From Rhodococcus ruber (GTDB taxonomy: Bacteria; Actinomycetota; Actinomycetes; Mycobacteriales; Mycobacteriaceae), in assembly GCF_027270735.1 (NCBI RefSeq), contig NZ_JAPWIJ010000009.1, positions 62,001-126,000 of the forward strand: a stretch of 64,000 nt of DNA, read 5' to 3'. Below, in pieces: positions 1 through 9,047 of this stretch. Position 1 is the first letter of the stretch. Each line of letters starts with the position of its first letter. A program made the translations under genes and the position numbers. The notes under the pieces are model-generated. The model made no database searches. It was not told the DNA's origin and saw only the letters and a list, made by a program, of their open reading frames with translations.

Positions 1-105
1 GTGATCGTCTCGGTCGCAATCACTTTCGTTGTGTTCGTAGCGATGCGGCTGCGGTCTCGCCGCCAGGCCGGTCGAACCGATCACACCGGACACCGAGCGC
101 GATGA
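1..105 (+). CDS. C-terminal end of a membrane protein (5' truncated)
   Basis: An open frame runs from the window edge to a TGA. It encodes about 34 residues: one hydrophobic stretch (IVSVAITFVVFVAM) followed by a basic, hydrophilic tail rich in Arg. This is the usual end of a membrane protein whose last helix leaves a positively charged tail in the cytoplasm. The stop overlaps a possible ATG of the next frame as ATGA, so it may share an operon with the exporter genes downstream. The rest of the protein is outside the window and its family cannot be told. Confidence 0.5.
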   Translation: MIVSVAITFVVFVAMRLRSRRQAGRTDHTGHRAR

Positions 106-119
106 CGAGGGGGCCAAAG

Positions 120-902
120 ATGAACCAAGCGAATTTCGATCAGACCACCAGTGAGCAGGCCGCAGTCCGCGTGCGTGCCGCGCGTCGCCGATACGACCTG
201 GGCGACGAGACCGTCAACGCCCTGAACGATCTCAGCGTGGATTTTCATCGCAAAACTTTCACTGCGGTGATGGGCCCATCGGGATCGGGCAAATCGACTC
301 TGTTGCAGTGCGCTGCGGGGCTCGACAGATTGGACGGCGGGGAGACCTTCATAGGCGACGTGGAGGTGGGATCCCTCAGCGAGCAGGCACGGACCCTCCT
401 GCGCCGATCCAAGGTAGGTTTCGTCTTTCAGTCCTACAACCTCATCGATTCGCTGACAGCGATCCAGAATCTCGAGCTGCCTCTGCGGCTTGCCGGCCGC
501 AAGCCTGAGCGTTCCAGAATCACCGCAGGACTGACGAGGGTCGGTCTGGGGGATCGGATGCATCATCGGCCGTCTCAGCTATCCGGCGGCCAGCAGCAAC
601 GGGTGGCCGTCGCTTGAGCCCTGGTGTCCGAGCCTGAAGTGGTATTCGCGGACGAGCCCACGGGCGCATTGGACTCTGCCGGCTCGCGGTCAGTCCTGGA
701 GCTACTGCGAAGCGTCGTCGATCACGAGGGCCAGACCGTGGTGATGGTGACCCACGATCCGACCGCGGCTTCGTTCGCCGATCGAGTGCTGTTTCTCCGT
801 GACGGGAAAGTGGTCGACGATCTACAGCACCGCCGGGGCCTGCCGGGCGACAACCGGACCGCCGCCCAGATCGCAGCTCGGATGGCCGAGGTCAGAGCAT
901 GA
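120..902 (+). pseudogene. MacB/LolD-type ABC exporter ATPase interrupted by an in-frame TGA
   Basis: The reading frame encodes a full-length ABC ATPase of about 260 residues. It has Walker A (GPSGSGKST), a Q-loop (VFQSYNLIDSLT), the signature SGGQQQR, Walker B with the MacB-type VVFADEPTGALDS, and the H-loop MVTHD. A TGA at 615-617 sits directly after VAVA, where the family has Arg (VAVARAL), so one C-to-T change of CGA explains it. The frame is otherwise intact on both sides. The start chosen is the ATG at 120, preceded by GAGGGGG; an ATG at 102 overlaps the upstream stop. The ATPase would energise the permease that overlaps its end. Either the exporter is inactivated by a recent nonsense mutation, or this is a base-calling error. 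The part after the stop could be translated from an internal GTG at 624 but would lack Walker A. Confidence 0.85.
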
Positions 903-3280
903 TCACCTGGGCATTGGCGTCGTTCCGACGCCGGATCACGGCCGCACTGGGGGTACTGCTGGCGGTGTTCGTCGGCGTTCTGATCACCACTGCCACAGCA
1001 CAAGTCATGGGTTCCGCGCGGCCGCAGCCACCCGAGCGGCTACAAGGGGCGTCGTTGGTGGTTGCCGGCGAGCGAGCTACGAACGTGCTGGGACAGGCGG
1101 GTGACCGCAGCGCGTGGGGCGGAGACCGGCTCGCCCAGCTGACGCAGCAGATCCGCTCGATCCCGGGCATCACCGATGTTGTGGCGGACCGCAGCTTCCT
1201 TGCGCAGATCGTCACCCCGTCCGGAGCGCTGCCGAGTGCTGATCCCCAGGTCGCCGGGCATGGGTGGTCGAGCACGTCGCTGGCTCCCTACCGACTGACT
1301 TCCGGCGAGCAACCGCAGCAGGCGTCGGAGATCGCGCTCGGGCCCGAGTTCGGTGCCTCGGTTGGCGAACGGGTCACTCTTCGGACCGCACAGGGCGACA
1401 TCGAGGTGACAGTCGCCGGTACCACTGACGGTCCTGGCGTCTACTTCGACGACGCCACCGCCGCGCAGGTGGCCCCCGCCGCCAGCCTCCTCGGTATCGA
1501 GGTCGCCGATCAGTCGGCAGAAGCCTCGGTGCAGGCGGTCGCGGCGCAGCTCGGTGGTGAGGTGGTGACCGATCGCAGTGCCCTGCAGGATGACTCGATC
1601 GCGAAAGGCCGCTACCTGAGCAGTCAGTTCCTGACGGCGCTGGCGCTGGCGTCGTTGGTTGTGAGTCTCTTCGTCGTTGCGGTCACCTCGAAGTTCGCGG
1701 TCGACGAGCGCACCCAGGAATTCGGTCTCCTTCGCGCAACCGGAGCGTTGCCGAAGCAGTTGCGCCGCGTGGTGCTGCTGGAAGCCGCGCTGCTGGGAAC
1801 GGTGGGATCGGTCGCGGGAGCTGCGGCCGGGGTGCTGGCGACGGTGCCGTTGGCCGCCATGTTGCGATCGTGGGGGATTTTGCCGGCCGAGCTCAGCGTG
1901 ACGGTCGACGTGCCCACGGTCTTGGCAACGACCCTGGGCGGTATCGCGATCGCCGTGATCGGGGCCGCCATCTCGGCGGTGAGCGCTTCGCGGGTGAGCC
2001 CGCTTGCCGCAATGCGCCCCGAGTCGACTCGTCCACGCAAAGGCCACGGGCGCTTACGAACAATCAGCGGAACCGCATTGGCCGCACTCGTCGTGATCGA
2101 AGTGATCGCTGGCCGCACGGTGCCGGGTCTGGACTCGGTATTGATGGCGATCGTCATCACTCTCACTGCTGCTATCGCTGCCGCTTGTCTCGCTCCGGTA
2201 TTGGTGCCTCGACTGGCACGAATCTTGTTGTGGTTGCCGTGGCGGATCCGGCCGTCCGCCCCTCTCATGGTCGGCAGCGCCGAGGTCACCACCAACCCGC
2301 GCCGGTCTGCCTCGATCGCTGCTCCGGCGATCATCGCGGCCGCTCTCGCCATCCTGACCAGTGGATTCATTCCTACGATGCGAATCGCCTACCCTGCGGA
2401 AACCGCAAATCAGATACAGGGCCAGTCCGTGGTGGTGGCCGATGGCGATTACCTCACGGCTTACCAAGTGTCCCAAGCGTTCGAGAAGTACGACGTCATC
2501 GAGGTCGGGATCTCCAGTCGCGCCCGTCTTGTCGTTCCGGGATCGACTGTCGCGCTTCCCGTCACGGCACTTCCGAGTGCGGCCGAGCCCTCTGCCTTCG
2601 AGGTGCCCAGATATCTGGCCGACGAGAACGGCTGGCAAACAGGGGATTCCGTCGCGCTGGTAATGACGGATGGGACCGACCTCAATCCGACGATCACGTC
2701 GATAGTGGACGAACCGAGGGGTGAGCATCCTGGCGTGGCCCTGTCCGAAGGCATCATTCGTCTCCATGACCCCTCGGCCGTGGCGGACGAGGTGTTCGTG
2801 CGTTCGTCATCTGTCCAGACCTCCGTCGAGCCCCCCGCAGGCACCCGCGTCACGGATGCGATCACCTGGTCTTCGACCCGCTACGACAAGGACCTGACTC
2901 TGCTCAACCGCTACGTCATGACCTTCATCGCAGTCGCTGTCAGCTACGCCGTACTCGCAGCCACCATCACAATCGCGATGTCCATGCGGCATAGACAGAC
3001 CCAAGTGCGCACACTGGTGCGCTCCGGTGCCACCACACGGCAAGTCAGCGGAATGGTCGTCATCGAGGCGATCGTCGCTGGCGCGTGCGGGGTGCTGCTC
3101 GGTGCGCTATGTACGCTCGTGCCCCTGCACGAGATGGCGGCCGGTCTGTCGAACACCACTGGTAGCCCGGTAGGTGTTCACCTCGACTGGGCGCAGGCCC
3201 TGCTGGTGCCGCTGGGAATTGCATGCATGATGGGCGTGACTGCATTGGTGGTGAGTTTCCGGCGCGGCCCGACGACCTGA
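899..3280 (+). CDS. FtsX-like ABC transporter permease
   Basis: A 793-residue integral membrane protein with the two-repeat FtsX layout: an N-terminal helix after a short basic segment, a large extracytoplasmic region, then groups of helices around residues 240-375, about 390-470 and 680-785. Motifs typical of FtsX domains are visible (EFGLLRATGALPKQLRRVV in the first repeat; VRTLVRSGATTRQVSGMVV in the second). The start ATG overlaps the ATPase stop as ATGA, so the two are translationally coupled. With the ATPase it would form an exporter of the MacB/lipoprotein-export class; the substrate is unknown. Because the ATPase frame carries a stop, this permease may lack its energy source. Confidence 0.85.
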   Translation: MITWALASFRRRITAALGVLLAVFVGVLITTATAQVMGSARPQPPERLQGASLVVAGERATNVLGQAGDRSAWGGDRLAQLTQQIRSIPGITDVVADRSFLAQIVTPSGALPSADPQVAGHGWSSTSLAPYRLTSGEQPQQASEIALGPEFGASVGERVTLRTAQGDIEVTVAGTTDGPGVYFDDATAAQVAPAASLLGIEVADQSAEASVQAVAAQLGGEVVTDRSALQDDSIAKGRYLSSQFLTALALASLVVSLFVVAVTSKFAVDERTQEFGLLRATGALPKQLRRVVLLEAALLGTVGSVAGAAAGVLATVPLAAMLRSWGILPAELSVTVDVPTVLATTLGGIAIAVIGAAISAVSASRVSPLAAMRPESTRPRKGHGRLRTISGTALAALVVIEVIAGRTVPGLDSVLMAIVITLTAAIAAACLAPVLVPRLARILLWLPWRIRPSAPLMVGSAEVTTNPRRSASIAAPAIIAAALAILTSGFIPTMRIAYPAETANQIQGQSVVVADGDYLTAYQVSQAFEKYDVIEVGISSRARLVVPGSTVALPVTALPSAAEPSAFEVPRYLADENGWQTGDSVALVMTDGTDLNPTITSIVDEPRGEHPGVALSEGIIRLHDPSAVADEVFVRSSSVQTSVEPPAGTRVTDAITWSSTRYDKDLTLLNRYVMTFIAVAVSYAVLAATITIAMSMRHRQTQVRTLVRSGATTRQVSGMVVIEAIVAGACGVLLGALCTLVPLHEMAAGLSNTTGSPVGVHLDWAQALLVPLGIACMMGVTALVVSFRRGPTT

Positions 3281-3287
3281 CATGGAA

Positions 3288-4355
3288 CTACCGCGGCAGT
3301 CCTAACTTGTACTGCAAGGCATATGCCAGCTTGCCCGGCTTGTCGCCCGAGTACGGCGCCGAGAGCTTTCCGAACTCACCCTTGGTGGCTGCCTTCCCAT
3401 CGTTCCAGGCGTCCAGAGCCCCGAGTTCCGCTGCGGTACGGCCACTGTCGATCACAGTGTCTTTCGGGACTGCGACCTGAGCGCGCGAGACCGACTCGAC
3501 GGTGCTCAGGTAGCTCGTCAGGTTGTTGCTGTCCCATCCGCTGATGTCGACTTCCGCCGAGTCGCGAACCCATGCACCCCAATAGAATTCCTGGAAGGGG
3601 ATCGTGCCGGGGGTGAAGCCGATGTCGCGGGCGAAGTACATCAGGCTGCGGTACTTGTCGTTCTGGAACTTGGCGAGGCCGACTCCCGACGGGAGTTGCT
3701 CCACCGGAACCTCGTTGCCGTCGACGTCGTAGTTCCACACCCACTTCTCGGCCTTCATTCGCGCCCAGAAATCGGCGGTGCTCAGGTCACTGAGGTTCGC
3801 GACCACCCGCAGACGGAGATGCAGATTCGGTCCACCGTCGGCTGTTTCGTAGAACGAGGTGAGCGTGTGGTGCCCGTCGGTCAGGTACGGCACACCACCC
3901 GGCCCGATGACGACCGTCTTCACGGGCGCGATGGTGTCGGGCGTTTCCTGGCCGACGGGAACGGTGCAGGTGAACGACGACGGATTGTCCAGTCGTGCAT
4001 CGGGTAACGCGGAGGCGGCCTTCTCCTGGCCGTTGGCCTCGCACCAGTCGTCGAACTTCTTGTTGATCTCGTCCTTGCCGAGGGTGTATCGACCGAGCTT
4101 GTAGTACACCTCGTCGTACCCGAGCGACGGTTGCGTCGCGTGTACATCACCGATTGGGAGGTCGAGAAGCTCACCCGCTTCGGCACATTGGTAACCGAGG
4201 CCTGCGGACGATCCGGTGGGGAGCAGGTCTGCGACCTGACACAACGGCGACGCCGTCCGTGCCGGCGCGGCAGTGGCAACGCCGCCCATCGACGCGGACA
4301 CGACAGAGATCAGAGCGAGCGTGCCCAGCAGGGCTGCTCTACGACGCGAGGTCAT
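3288..4355 (-). CDS. Secreted ParB-like (ParBc_2-type) protein
   Basis: 355 residues with a clear Sec signal peptide: basic MTSRRRA, a hydrophobic core, and a cleavage site near GVATAAPA. The mature part carries VVIGPGGVPYLTDGHHT, which matches the ParB/sulfiredoxin-like phosphate-binding motif of the 'putative ParB-like nuclease' family (ParBc_2). That family is often exported in bacteria and is not a chromosome-partition protein. The conserved pair is DGHHT, with a downstream FYETA segment. Four cysteines in the N-terminal third could form disulfides outside the cell. It is convergent with the exporter permease and has its own upstream region. The substrate is not known; the family assignment rests on the motif, so nuclease activity is not claimed. 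Confidence 0.75.
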   Translation of the reverse strand: MTSRRRAALLGTLALISVVSASMGGVATAAPARTASPLCQVADLLPTGSSAGLGYQCAEAGELLDLPIGDVHATQPSLGYDEVYYKLGRYTLGKDEINKKFDDWCEANGQEKAASALPDARLDNPSSFTCTVPVGQETPDTIAPVKTVVIGPGGVPYLTDGHHTLTSFYETADGGPNLHLRLRVVANLSDLSTADFWARMKAEKWVWNYDVDGNEVPVEQLPSGVGLAKFQNDKYRSLMYFARDIGFTPGTIPFQEFYWGAWVRDSAEVDISGWDSNNLTSYLSTVESVSRAQVAVPKDTVIDSGRTAAELGALDAWNDGKAATKGEFGKLSAPYSGDKPGKLAYALQYKLGLPR

Positions 4356-4470
4356 CTGTGAAACTCCTATGAATTCGAGTGAGGTTCCCCGGAGACTGTC
4401 GCACTCCGGTCACCGGCCGATGTCGCAGAACTGAACCGAAGGTGTTCGAGAGGTGAACGCAGTATGCGGG

Positions 4471-5001
4471 TCAGCGAGCTTCGCGCAACATCGCGAACAC
4501 TAGGGTGTCGGTCCATTCACCCTTGCACCACCAGTTTTGGCGAAAGTGCGCTTCCTGGCGCATTCCGACCCGCGCTGCCAGACGAGCGGATGCGTCGTTG
4601 CGTCCGTCCATCTGTGCGGTGACTCGGTGGATCTGGGGTAGCGAGAAGACGTGCTCGATCAACGCGTCGACCGCTTCGGTCGCGTAACCGCGGCCGGCCA
4701 CGGCGGGGGAGAACGTCCAGCCGAGTTCGACGAGGGAGGGTGAACCGTCGATCAACCACGCCTCGACGTTGCCCACTACAGTGCTCTCGTGCTCGACGAC
4801 CATCGCGAGTGCCTGTGTGTGCAGCCCTGATCGCTTCATCCGTTTGCCCACCGCTGCCACAGCGTCGGCGTGCGTCCACGCTTTGTGCAGAAGGTAGCGG
4901 CAGACTTCGGGATCGCTGTAGTACGCGAGAATCCCGTCCGCGTCGGCAGGTTCGTACAGACGCATCGTCAGGCGTTCGGTATGGATGGGCTCGACCGTCA
5001 T
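4471..5001 (-). CDS. GNAT family N-acetyltransferase (RimJ/RimL-like)
   Basis: A 176-residue protein with the order expected for RimJ/RimL-type GNAT enzymes. It opens with IHTERLTMRLYEPADADGI, has a central strand with VGNVEAWLIDG, the acetyl-CoA pyrophosphate loop region (AGRGYATEAVDALIEHVF, an R/Q-x-x-G-x-G/A variant), and a C-terminal NDASARLAARVGMR. It transfers acetyl from acetyl-CoA to an amino group; the acceptor cannot be read from sequence. The chosen ATG starts the conserved domain. A longer frame extends upstream but overlaps the divergent transporter gene region. Confidence 0.85.
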   Translation of the reverse strand: MTVEPIHTERLTMRLYEPADADGILAYYSDPEVCRYLLHKAWTHADAVAAVGKRMKRSGLHTQALAMVVEHESTVVGNVEAWLIDGSPSLVELGWTFSPAVAGRGYATEAVDALIEHVFSLPQIHRVTAQMDGRNDASARLAARVGMRQEAHFRQNWWCKGEWTDTLVFAMLREAR

Positions 5002-5117
5002 GAGACCAATCTTGCCCGACCTAAATTCACGCTGATTCGAACCCTGGTCTCGGACCCGCATCGTGACAGATGGTGGTGAGTCGAACCAGCTCGTCATCAA
5101 GTGGAAGGCACGTGAAC

Positions 5118-5978
5118 ATGGTCGTGACGTCGTACGCCGCTCCTGCGGGACCCGTTGACACGCGCGTCAGCGACGTCCAAGGCGTCGGCCCGGCACCCGT
5201 TTCACCGAAACAGTCGGCGTGGCAGCGGTACCAATGGACCGTCCTGCGCGCCTTGTCGCCAGTCTTCCTCCTCGTCCTGTGGCAGATCGCCAGTGCGGCC
5301 GGAGTTCTCTCCGAACGAGTGCTGCCCGCACCATCCCTGATCTTCGACGCGGGTCTGGAATTGCTGCGCAACGGTGAATTGGCCGACGCGCTAGCCATTT
5401 CGGGAACACGCGTTGTTCAGGGGCTCGTGCTGGGCGGGGTGATCGGGGTGGCGCTCGGAGCACTCGTCGGACTGTCGAAGCTCGCCGAGGCAACCGTCGA
5501 CCCACCGCTGCAGATGCTGCGCGCCATTCCGCACCTCGGCCTCATCCCGCTGTTCATCCTGTGGTTCGGGATCGGCGAGACGCCCAAGATCCTGCTCGTC
5601 GCTCTGGGAGTCGCGTTTCCGCTGTACCTCAACACGTTCTCGGCCATCCGTCAGATCGATCGCGATTTCCTCGACACGGCCGTCGTACTCGGTTTCTCGT
5701 GGCGTCAGCGGTTCACCACGATCATTCTGCCGAGCATCGCCCCGCAACTGCTGGTGGGACTTCGGCAATCGTTGGCGATCGCGTGGTTGTCGTTGATCGT
5801 GGCCGAGCAGATCAACGCCGAATCAGGCCTCGGCTACATCATCAACAATGCCCGGGACTTCCTGCGTCTGGACACCATAATCTTCGGACTCGTCGTCTAC
5901 GCGCTGATGGGTATCGCCACCGACGGCATCGTGCGAATCCTGGAAAAGCGTGCGCTACGTTACCGATTGGATGCTTGA
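5118..5978 (+). CDS. ssuC: Aliphatic sulfonate-type ABC transporter permease
   Basis: 286 residues with about six membrane helices and the BPD_transp_1 signature of the SsuC/TauC group. The EAA loop is seen in GFSWRQRFTTIILPSIAPQLL, and a typical LPAPSLIF follows the first helix. It would form the membrane channel that imports sulfonates with the ATPase and binding protein immediately downstream. The ATG is preceded by GGAAGG at a good distance; a frame extending further upstream lacks a better site. It is the first gene of a four-gene operon ending in a SsuD-like monooxygenase, which supports a sulfonate rather than a nitrate or taurine substrate. In this family such operons are normally expressed under sulfate limitation; no operator was recognised here. 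Confidence 0.85.
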   Translation: MVVTSYAAPAGPVDTRVSDVQGVGPAPVSPKQSAWQRYQWTVLRALSPVFLLVLWQIASAAGVLSERVLPAPSLIFDAGLELLRNGELADALAISGTRVVQGLVLGGVIGVALGALVGLSKLAEATVDPPLQMLRAIPHLGLIPLFILWFGIGETPKILLVALGVAFPLYLNTFSAIRQIDRDFLDTAVVLGFSWRQRFTTIILPSIAPQLLVGLRQSLAIAWLSLIVAEQINAESGLGYIINNARDFLRLDTIIFGLVVYALMGIATDGIVRILEKRALRYRLDA

Positions 5979-5981
5979 TTC

Positions 5982-6701
5982 ATGACTTCGACGACGACGT
6001 CCGTCGCCTCCCTGCACGGCATCGACAAGTTCTACGGCTCCAGCCACGTGCTGCAAGGCATCAACCTGTCCATCGAACGTGGCGAAATCGTCTCGCTGGT
6101 CGGACGATCCGGCTCCGGCAAGTCGACCATTCTGCGTGTCTTGGCTGGACTGTCCACGGACCACACAGGTGAGCGGCATGTCGCCGGACATCCCGCGGTG
6201 GCGTTCCAGGAACCACGTCTGTTTCCGTGGCGGTCGGTCCGCCAGAATGTGTCCTATGGTCTGAACACTGCGGGCGTGACGGGCAACGAGGCACTGATCG
6301 CCGCGGATGCCACCCTCGACGAGGTAGGTCTCGCAGAGAAGCGGGACGCATGGCCACTCACCTTGTCGGGCGGTCAAGCTCAGCGCGCAGCACTGGCGCG
6401 GGCGTTGGTGGGGGAGCCCGAACTGCTGCTCCTCGACGAACCGTTCGGCGCGCTGGACGCACTCACGCGGCTCACCATGCAGTCGCTTCTGCTCGATCTG
6501 TGGGGACGGCACGGCTTCGGTATCCTGCTGGTCACCCACGATGTCGACGAAGCGATTGCGTTGGGGGACAGGGTGTTGGTGCTCGACGGGGGTGCCGTGG
6601 CCGACACTGTCACGGTCGACCTGCCTCGTCCACGCGACCGGGGAACACCGGGCTTCTCTCGTATCCGAAACCACCTGCTCGGTGCCCTCGGCGTTCACTG
6701 A
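5982..6701 (+). CDS. ssuB: Aliphatic sulfonate-type ABC transporter ATP-binding protein
   Basis: A 239-residue ABC ATPase. Walker A is GRSGSGKST near residue 42, the Q-loop is AFQEPRLFPW (the form typical of SsuB/TauB/NrtD), the signature is LSGGQAQRAALARAL, Walker B is LLLLDEPFGALD and the H-loop is LLVTHDVDEA. It follows the permease stop by three bases. It energises import through the permease. The short length and lack of a C-terminal regulatory domain fit SsuB. Confidence 0.87.
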   Translation: MTSTTTSVASLHGIDKFYGSSHVLQGINLSIERGEIVSLVGRSGSGKSTILRVLAGLSTDHTGERHVAGHPAVAFQEPRLFPWRSVRQNVSYGLNTAGVTGNEALIAADATLDEVGLAEKRDAWPLTLSGGQAQRAALARALVGEPELLLLDEPFGALDALTRLTMQSLLLDLWGRHGFGILLVTHDVDEAIALGDRVLVLDGGAVADTVTVDLPRPRDRGTPGFSRIRNHLLGALGVH

Positions 6702-6737
6702 ACTATCAATTCCACTGATAAGAAGGATCTTTCACGC

Positions 6738-7784
6738 ATGTCGTCACTCGCTCGCCCCCGATCTCTGCGCGCTCTCGGCGTTCTCGCTGCCCTGTCGCTG
6801 ACCGTCGTCGGCCTCACCGGTTGCGTCTCCCGCGGCAGCGACACTGCAACCTCCGAAGCTCCTGCACTCGTCTCCAACGACGAGCTCGCCACCGTGACAC
6901 TGGACGTCGGCGACCAGAAGGGCGGCACCGAAGCTCTGCTTCGTGCGTCGGGTGAGCTCGACTCGGCTCCCTACGATGTCGCGTTCTCCACCTTCACTTC
7001 CGGCCCGCCGCAGGTGGAGGCAGCAACGGCCGGCCAGATCGACTTCGCGGTTACCGGTAACACGCCGCCGGTGTTCGGTGTGGCAGCCAATGCCCGTATC
7101 AAGGTCGTCTCCGCCTACACCAACGATGCGAGCGGGGATCAGATTCTCGTGCCGGCAGATTCGACTCTTGCGTCGTTCGCAGACCTTCGGGGCAAGAAGA
7201 TCGCAGTGGGCAAGGGAAGTTCCGCGCACGGCCATGTGCTGCTGCAATTGCAGAAGGCAGGCTTGACCACCGACGACGTTCAGCTGATCTTCCTCCAGCC
7301 CGCCGATGCGCTGACGGCATTCACCTCGGGCGAGGTCGATGCCTGGGCAATCTGGGATCCGTTCACCGCGATCGCTCAGGTCCAGAACGGATCGAAAACG
7401 CTGACCACCGCCGAGGGTGTGGCCAACGGCTACGGCTTCGGTATCGCCTCGCAGCAGGCGCTGGACGATCCCGCGAAAAATACTGCTCTCCAGGACTTCG
7501 TGGTTCGTCTGGCCAAGGCGTCTGCATGGGCGGACGCCAATCCGGCCGAGTGGGCGGCGGCGTACTCCGCGGCCGTCGGAATCGACCCGGCCGCGGGTGA
7601 ATTGGCGCAGGGGCGAAGCCAGCGACCCGCAATTGCCCTGGACGACACAGTGATCGAGTCCGAGCAGGCGCTCTTCGATGCGTTCGTCGAGAGCGGAAGC
7701 ATCCCCGGCGGCAACACGTTCGCAGACTTCGTCGACACGCGCTACAACGACGCCATCGCCGGCGCGACCGCCTCGACCAACTGA
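6738..7784 (+). CDS. ssuA: Sulfonate ABC transporter substrate-binding lipoprotein
   Basis: 348 residues with a lipoprotein signal peptide: basic ARPRSLRAL, a hydrophobic core, and the lipobox LTGC near residue 29. The protein would therefore be anchored outside the membrane by diacylglycerol on that cysteine. The mature part shows the SsuA/NMT1-like fold: an early GDQKGGTEALLRASG ligand-loop region, AATAGQIDFAVTGNTPPVFG, and DLRGKKIAVGKGSSAHGHVLLQ. An AAGGAT ribosome site precedes the ATG. It delivers substrate to the permease-ATPase pair upstream. Sulfonate specificity is inferred from the neighbouring monooxygenase. Confidence 0.87.
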   Translation: MSSLARPRSLRALGVLAALSLTVVGLTGCVSRGSDTATSEAPALVSNDELATVTLDVGDQKGGTEALLRASGELDSAPYDVAFSTFTSGPPQVEAATAGQIDFAVTGNTPPVFGVAANARIKVVSAYTNDASGDQILVPADSTLASFADLRGKKIAVGKGSSAHGHVLLQLQKAGLTTDDVQLIFLQPADALTAFTSGEVDAWAIWDPFTAIAQVQNGSKTLTTAEGVANGYGFGIASQQALDDPAKNTALQDFVVRLAKASAWADANPAEWAAAYSAAVGIDPAAGELAQGRSQRPAIALDDTVIESEQALFDAFVESGSIPGGNTFADFVDTRYNDAIAGATASTN

Positions 7785-7812
7785 TCACCCACCGCGTCGT
7801 AGGAGTTCACTC

Positions 7813-8916
7813 GTGACCGCACGCATCTTCTGGTTCCTTCCCACCGCAGGCGACGGCCGCTCCATCGTCGGCGCGTCCCACGCATCCGGCAACCTCCGCG
7901 AACCGGCCGGGTTTCGACGCCCGTCGTTGCGTTATCTCACCGAGGTTGCCCAGGCCGCGGACCGACTCGGCTACGAGGGGGTGCTGACTCCCACCGGAAC
8001 ATGGTGCGAGGACGCATGGTTGACCACGGCCGCTCTACTGCGGAGCACCCGACGGCTGAAGTTCCTCGTCGCCTTTCGTCCCGGCCTCACGCCGCCCACA
8101 TTGGCGGCGCAGCAGGCCGCGACGCTGCAGCGGTTCTCGGAAGGTCGGGTGTTGTTCAACATCGTCACCGGGGGCGACGACGTCGAACAGCGTCGTTTCG
8201 GGGACTGGATCGACCACGATCGGCGCTACGCCCGTACCGATGAATTTCTCGGACTCGTCCATCGGATCTGGACCGAGTCGTCGGTCGATCATGAGGGTGA
8301 GTTCTTCAAGGTCGCCGATGCGCGGGTGTCCGAAGCACCGGACCCGTTGCCGGAGTTCTGGTTCGGTGGTTCGTCCGATCCCGCTCTTGCCGTCGCGGCG
8401 AAGCACGTCCAGACGTATCTGACGTGGGGTGAGCCCCCGGCCGACGCTCGCGCCAAGATCGAGAAGGTGCAGGCGCTCGCGGACGCCCAGGGCCGCAAGC
8501 TCACCTACGGCATTCGCCTGCACACCATCAGCCGCGACACGTCCGAAGAGGCCTGGGCCGTCGCGCAGAAGCTCCTCGACGAGCTCCCCGAGGAGCAGGT
8601 GTCTGCGGCACATGCGCTGCACTCGTCCTCGCAGTCCGAGGGACAGCGTCGGATGGCCGCACTGCACGGTGGCAGCAAGGATTCCCTCGAGATCTACCCG
8701 AACCTATGGGCCGGAGTCGGACTCGTTCGCGGCGGCGCGGGAACCGCTCTGGTCGGTTCGCACGAGGAGGTCGCGAACCTGATCGGCGAATACCACGACG
8801 CCGGGTTCGACGAGTTCATCCTCTCGGGCTACCCGCATCTGGAGGAGGCGTACCACTTCGCCGAGGGAGTGCGTCCCATCCTCGACGCGCGTGGAATCAC
8901 CGTTCCCGCCAGATAG
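7813..8916 (+). CDS. ssuD: FMNH2-dependent alkanesulfonate monooxygenase
   Basis: 367 residues of the bacterial luciferase-like (LLM) family. Group-specific segments include FWFLPTAGDGRSIVGA at the start, LPTGTWCEDAW-like LTPTGTWCEDAW, RPGLTPPTLAAQQAATL, NIVTGGDDVEQ, and a C-terminal ILSGYPHLEEAYHFAEGV. These match SsuD closely. The enzyme cleaves the C-S bond of alkanesulfonates with O2 and reduced FMN, releasing sulfite and an aldehyde. The GTG start is preceded by AGGAG at eight bases; frames extending further upstream overlap the binding protein. No NADPH:FMN reductase (SsuE) lies in the operon, so reduced flavin must come from elsewhere. Confidence 0.9.
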   Translation: MTARIFWFLPTAGDGRSIVGASHASGNLREPAGFRRPSLRYLTEVAQAADRLGYEGVLTPTGTWCEDAWLTTAALLRSTRRLKFLVAFRPGLTPPTLAAQQAATLQRFSEGRVLFNIVTGGDDVEQRRFGDWIDHDRRYARTDEFLGLVHRIWTESSVDHEGEFFKVADARVSEAPDPLPEFWFGGSSDPALAVAAKHVQTYLTWGEPPADARAKIEKVQALADAQGRKLTYGIRLHTISRDTSEEAWAVAQKLLDELPEEQVSAAHALHSSSQSEGQRRMAALHGGSKDSLEIYPNLWAGVGLVRGGAGTALVGSHEEVANLIGEYHDAGFDEFILSGYPHLEEAYHFAEGVRPILDARGITVPAR

Positions 8917-9047
8917 GTTCGCGCGCCATCGCCGGTTCGACATCGCCTGCTGGATCGACAGTGCGAATTCCGACCACCACCACTGCCCCGATTACGCCAG
9001 TGGCCCTCCCATACTCTGAACACGCGCACTACGAGAGACGAGATGGC

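Noticed and set aside
615..617. TGA in the ABC ATPase as a selenocysteine or programmed readthrough site
   Set aside because: The position is Arg in the family and no SECIS-like hairpin or redox role fits.
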